Part shown: piece after piece, positions 8,227 to 10,686 of the stretch
How positions within the stretch are numbered: position 1 is the first letter of the stretch
How the letters are laid out: each line of letters begins with the position of its first letter
NCBI GenBank assembly: GCA_013054445.1
Contig: JAAMPI010001766.1
Span: 1 to 10,686, forward strand
Source of the DNA: Cudoniella acicularis
Taxonomy: Eukaryota > Ascomycota > Leotiomycetes > Helotiales > Helotiaceae
Direction of reading: 5' to 3'
DNA length: 10,686 nt
Translations under genes and position numbers: made by a program
The notes under the pieces: model-generated
Databases searched by the model: none
Told to the model about the DNA's origin: nothing
What the model saw: only the letters and a program-made list of their open reading frames with translations

Positions 8227-10348
8227 ATGAAGCACTCGGCTACTCACTTAGCCGCAGTACTTCTGCTTCCTCTCACTGCGGTTGCACAGAACTCCACGAC
8301 TTCAATGAATACTATCACTGAAGCCTATTATCTTCCGGAAATGTAGACCTCGGGGACTGGGCTGATGCCTATACAAAGGCAAAAGCACTTGTTTCACAAC
8401 TTACCAATGAGAAGAAGGTTTCTCTCACCACTAGAAGCTCCGTTAGCTCTGTGAACTGGACTGCATTGGAAGTGGTGGACGCAACCCAGGGACCTCAAGG
8501 CAAGATATACCAAACGGTCCAAACCGAATTTATGAACAAGCACTGACATTAGTGTTCCAGGATAAGATTATGTCACAGGCTTCAGGCTTCCACAAGCTTT
8601 AGTGTCAACTTGGGATAAAGCCCTTATGTACTCTCAATTTAAAGCCACCGGTCTTGAATTCTACGGCAAAGGCATCAATATCGTGGATGGATCAGCCACA
8701 GCGTCGCTCGGACGAACTCCTTACAGTCGGTTTTCCTTTCTTGGAAGGGCGTGCATGCATTTTTAACGTTTGCTTAGATGGCCGATTGGACGAAACTCTC
8801 GGACAGGACTCATATTTTAGCGGTATCACATTTGGCATCGGTGTCAAGGATTTCACTGATGCCGGTGTTATTGCCCGTGGAAAACACTTTGCATTATATG
8901 AGCAAGAGACAAGTCGCATGGCGTCAGGCGACTCGGATACTGCTCCTTACTCCAGTGTTGCTGATGACAAGACTCTTCACGAAACCTATCTATGGTATGT
9001 TTTGAAAATCTTTTCGTTTGAAAGATCTCTACGTCTGGTTTTACTATTTCAAATTGCAGAACTATCAGCTCACCAGAGTTCAGGCCATTTTACGACGGTG
9101 TCAAGCAAGGTTTAGGCGACATGATGTGTGCCATGAACAAAGTTAACGGCACGCTTTCATGCGAGAATTCCGAGCTCCTGATGGATCTCCTCAAAACCGA
9201 ACTTGGATTCCCAGGCCTCGTGCGCCCTGATGCTGGTGCTCAATCAACAGCCTTCGGCTCTTTTAATGGTGGTCTTGACTATAGCTCTTCATCCATCTGG
9301 AGCAGCAACACTATCTTGGCAGGTATCGCGAACGGCACGCTCACTCAAGCACGCCTTGATGATATGGCAGTCGGGGAAGTCATAGGCTATTACATGTCTG
9401 GCTAGGATAATGGTACAATGCCTGATTATGTATCACAGACAGCCGACGTTGATGTTCGTGCCAACCACAGTGCAATCGTCCGAACTGTTGGAGCTGCCGC
9501 ATTGGTTCTACTGAAAAACGAAAACAACGACATGTCTAGCGAAGGGGTCGATCGCACTGAGCTCCGAAACACAGAGCAAGATACCATGGTCACCAGCGTT
9601 GCCTCGAACTGCAATAACACAATCGTTGTCGTCAACACAGTCGGGGCTCGTATTTCGGACACCTGGATCAAAAATGAGAATATTACTGCGGTGATCTACG
9701 GCGGTCTTCTCGGTCAAGAATCCGGAAACTCGCTCGTGGACATCTTGTACAGAGCTGTCAACCCAAGCGGTCGTCTCACGCATACCATTTCGAAGAACGA
9801 GAGCAACTACAATGTGAATGTTTGCGAGACCGCTGTATGCAACTACACCGAAGGCAACTACATCGATTACAAGTACTTTGACAAATACAATGTTACCCTG
9901 CGATACGAATTCGGCTTCGGACTTTCTTTCACCACTTTCGATTACAGCGAGTTGAGCGTCAGCATCACGAACTCCAGTGCAATTTCTTCAACCTACCCAA
10001 CTGGTGTGTTGTCCGTTGGTGGCAAGACCGATCTCTAGGACGAAGTTGTCAGCATTTCCGTGACTGTTGCAAATAACGGTACAATTGACGGCAACGAAGT
10101 TTCTCAGCTCTATGTGGAATACCCAGATGCTGCCGACCAACGAGTAAGGCAGTTGAGAGGTTTCGAGACTCTCATTACCAGTGGCTCTTCAGCCAATGTT
10201 ACTTTCAGCTTGAGAAGGAGAGATCTGAGCATGTGGGATGTGTAAGCTCAGGAGGGCCGTTCTGAATGGTGACTACGTCTTCAGTGTTGGAGCTAGCTCG
10301 AGGGATTTGAGGGTCTCGCAAACTGTCAGCATTGGTGGCAGTGCTTGA
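8227..10348 (+). pseudogene. Decayed secreted GH3 beta-glucosidase gene
   Basis: When intact, this would be a secreted glycoside hydrolase family 3 enzyme that releases glucose from beta-glucosides. ATG 8227 opens a signal peptide (HLAAVLLLPLTAVA, likely cut before QNST). Deduced exons are 8227-8499, 8561-8725, 8778-8994 and 9060-10348. Family marks are LGDWADAYTKAKALVSQLT, STWDKALMYS, GKGINIV, LGRTPY, the substrate-site GKHF in VIARGKHFALYEQET, DDKTLHETYLW, CAMNKVNG, PDAGAQ (position of the nucleophile Asp), LVLLKN, NCNNTIVVVNTVG, GLLGQESGN, NPSGRLTHTI, YEFGFGLSFTTF and a C-terminal FnIII-like domain with VRQLRGFE and SSRDLRVSQTVSI. Lesions: a one-base frameshift near 8331; TAA 8563-8565; a junction codon TG|A across intron 3; TAG 9403-9405; about 100 residues missing near 9525-9540; TAG 10036-10038; TAA 10243-10245 with a frameshift before 10264. 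The frameshift and both TAG codons have no splicing escape that I can see. The neighbouring reductase and regulator genes are intact, so poor sequence quality is unlikely. Confidence 0.88.
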
Positions 10349-10564
10349 GAAGCTCCAGTGTCAGAATTGCAGAGCATGTGGAAGATCTTCGATGTAAATA
10401 TAGGGGTGATCGTCATGGTCTGCAGCGCAGTTGTATATAACGATAAGTCTGTTTTTTCCTCTGCGACACCTCCAGGTATAAATCGAACCCATTTCTCTGT
10501 CAATCTTTCCTTATTATTTCTTCCGGGAATAACGGCTACACCGGTCGACTAACGCACTCTTAAT

Positions 10565-10686
10565 TCACCCAGCAATCCGTTTAAACTCACTCTCAGTATG
10601 TTTCCAAACCTCCTCCACCATCCCCTTCTTCCTCAACCCATCTAACACCTTCACCGCCCGAGAACTACCCTCACAATCCACCCACC
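10565..10686 (-). CDS. C-terminal end of an unrecognised gene
   Basis: On the minus strand, a frame open from the window edge runs 39 codons to TGA (10567-10565). It begins WVDCEGSSRAVKVLDGL and ends VWKHTESEFKRIAG. The mixed charged/hydrophobic pattern looks like helices at a protein C-terminus, and third codon positions favour G, as expected for coding. I do not recognise the family. It is convergent with the GH3 pseudogene, with about 216 bp of AT-rich, feature-poor sequence between them. Confidence 0.5.
   Translation of the reverse strand, partial: WVDCEGSSRAVKVLDGLRKKGMVEEVWKHTESEFKRIAG

Noticed and set aside
7863..8321. 152-codon open frame on the plus strand before the GH3 gene
   Set aside because: It shows no protein-like pattern, and it runs over the GH3 signal peptide in another frame; the GH3 start has better context and family support.
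10433..10483. TATATAA and TATAAA sequences between the GH3 pseudogene and the right-edge gene
   Set aside because: Both flanking genes point toward this interval, so a promoter is not expected; more likely AT-rich 3' flank.

Overview
The window looks like nuclear DNA of a filamentous ascomycete (Pezizomycotina). The signs are short GT-AG introns of 46-127 bp, a Zn2Cys6 regulator with a fungal-specific middle region, a NorA-type aldo-keto reductase, a fungal GH3 beta-glucosidase and a mitochondrial GatB. All exon models below were built by eye from splice signals, frame continuity and family motifs. No search was run.

Layout. Positions 1-696 (+) hold the 3' end of mitochondrial GatB (PET112). 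Positions 697-1415 show no gene. Positions 1416-2435 (+) hold a multi-pass membrane protein gene that appears broken in the middle. Positions 2525-3245 are a degenerate tandem array with a unit of about 155-170 bp, and two of its units carry a short perfect hairpin. Positions 3388-4714 (-) hold an intact four-exon aldo-keto reductase of 383 aa. Positions 4715-5017 are a 303-bp divergent promoter with a near-perfect inverted pair of CGG-N8-CGG sites. Positions 5018-7358 (+) hold an intact four-exon Zn2Cys6 transcription factor of 704 aa. Positions 7359-8226 are non-coding, with a repeated CCGTCCAC motif and a nested inverted repeat. Positions 8227-10348 (+) hold a decayed secreted GH3 beta-glucosidase. 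Positions 10565-10686 (-) hold the last 39 codons of an unrecognised gene that enters from the right.

The clearest functional unit is the divergent reductase/regulator pair. The regulator is predicted to bind CGG triplets, and two paired CGG-N8-CGG elements sit between the genes. A self-regulating, pathway-specific switch is therefore plausible; this is inference. The GH3 gene next to it has lost function by several independent lesions. Some of these could be bypassed by alternative splicing, but at least one frameshift and two in-frame TAG codons could not. The intact pair between two decaying genes suggests selection on the pair while its neighbours are being lost.
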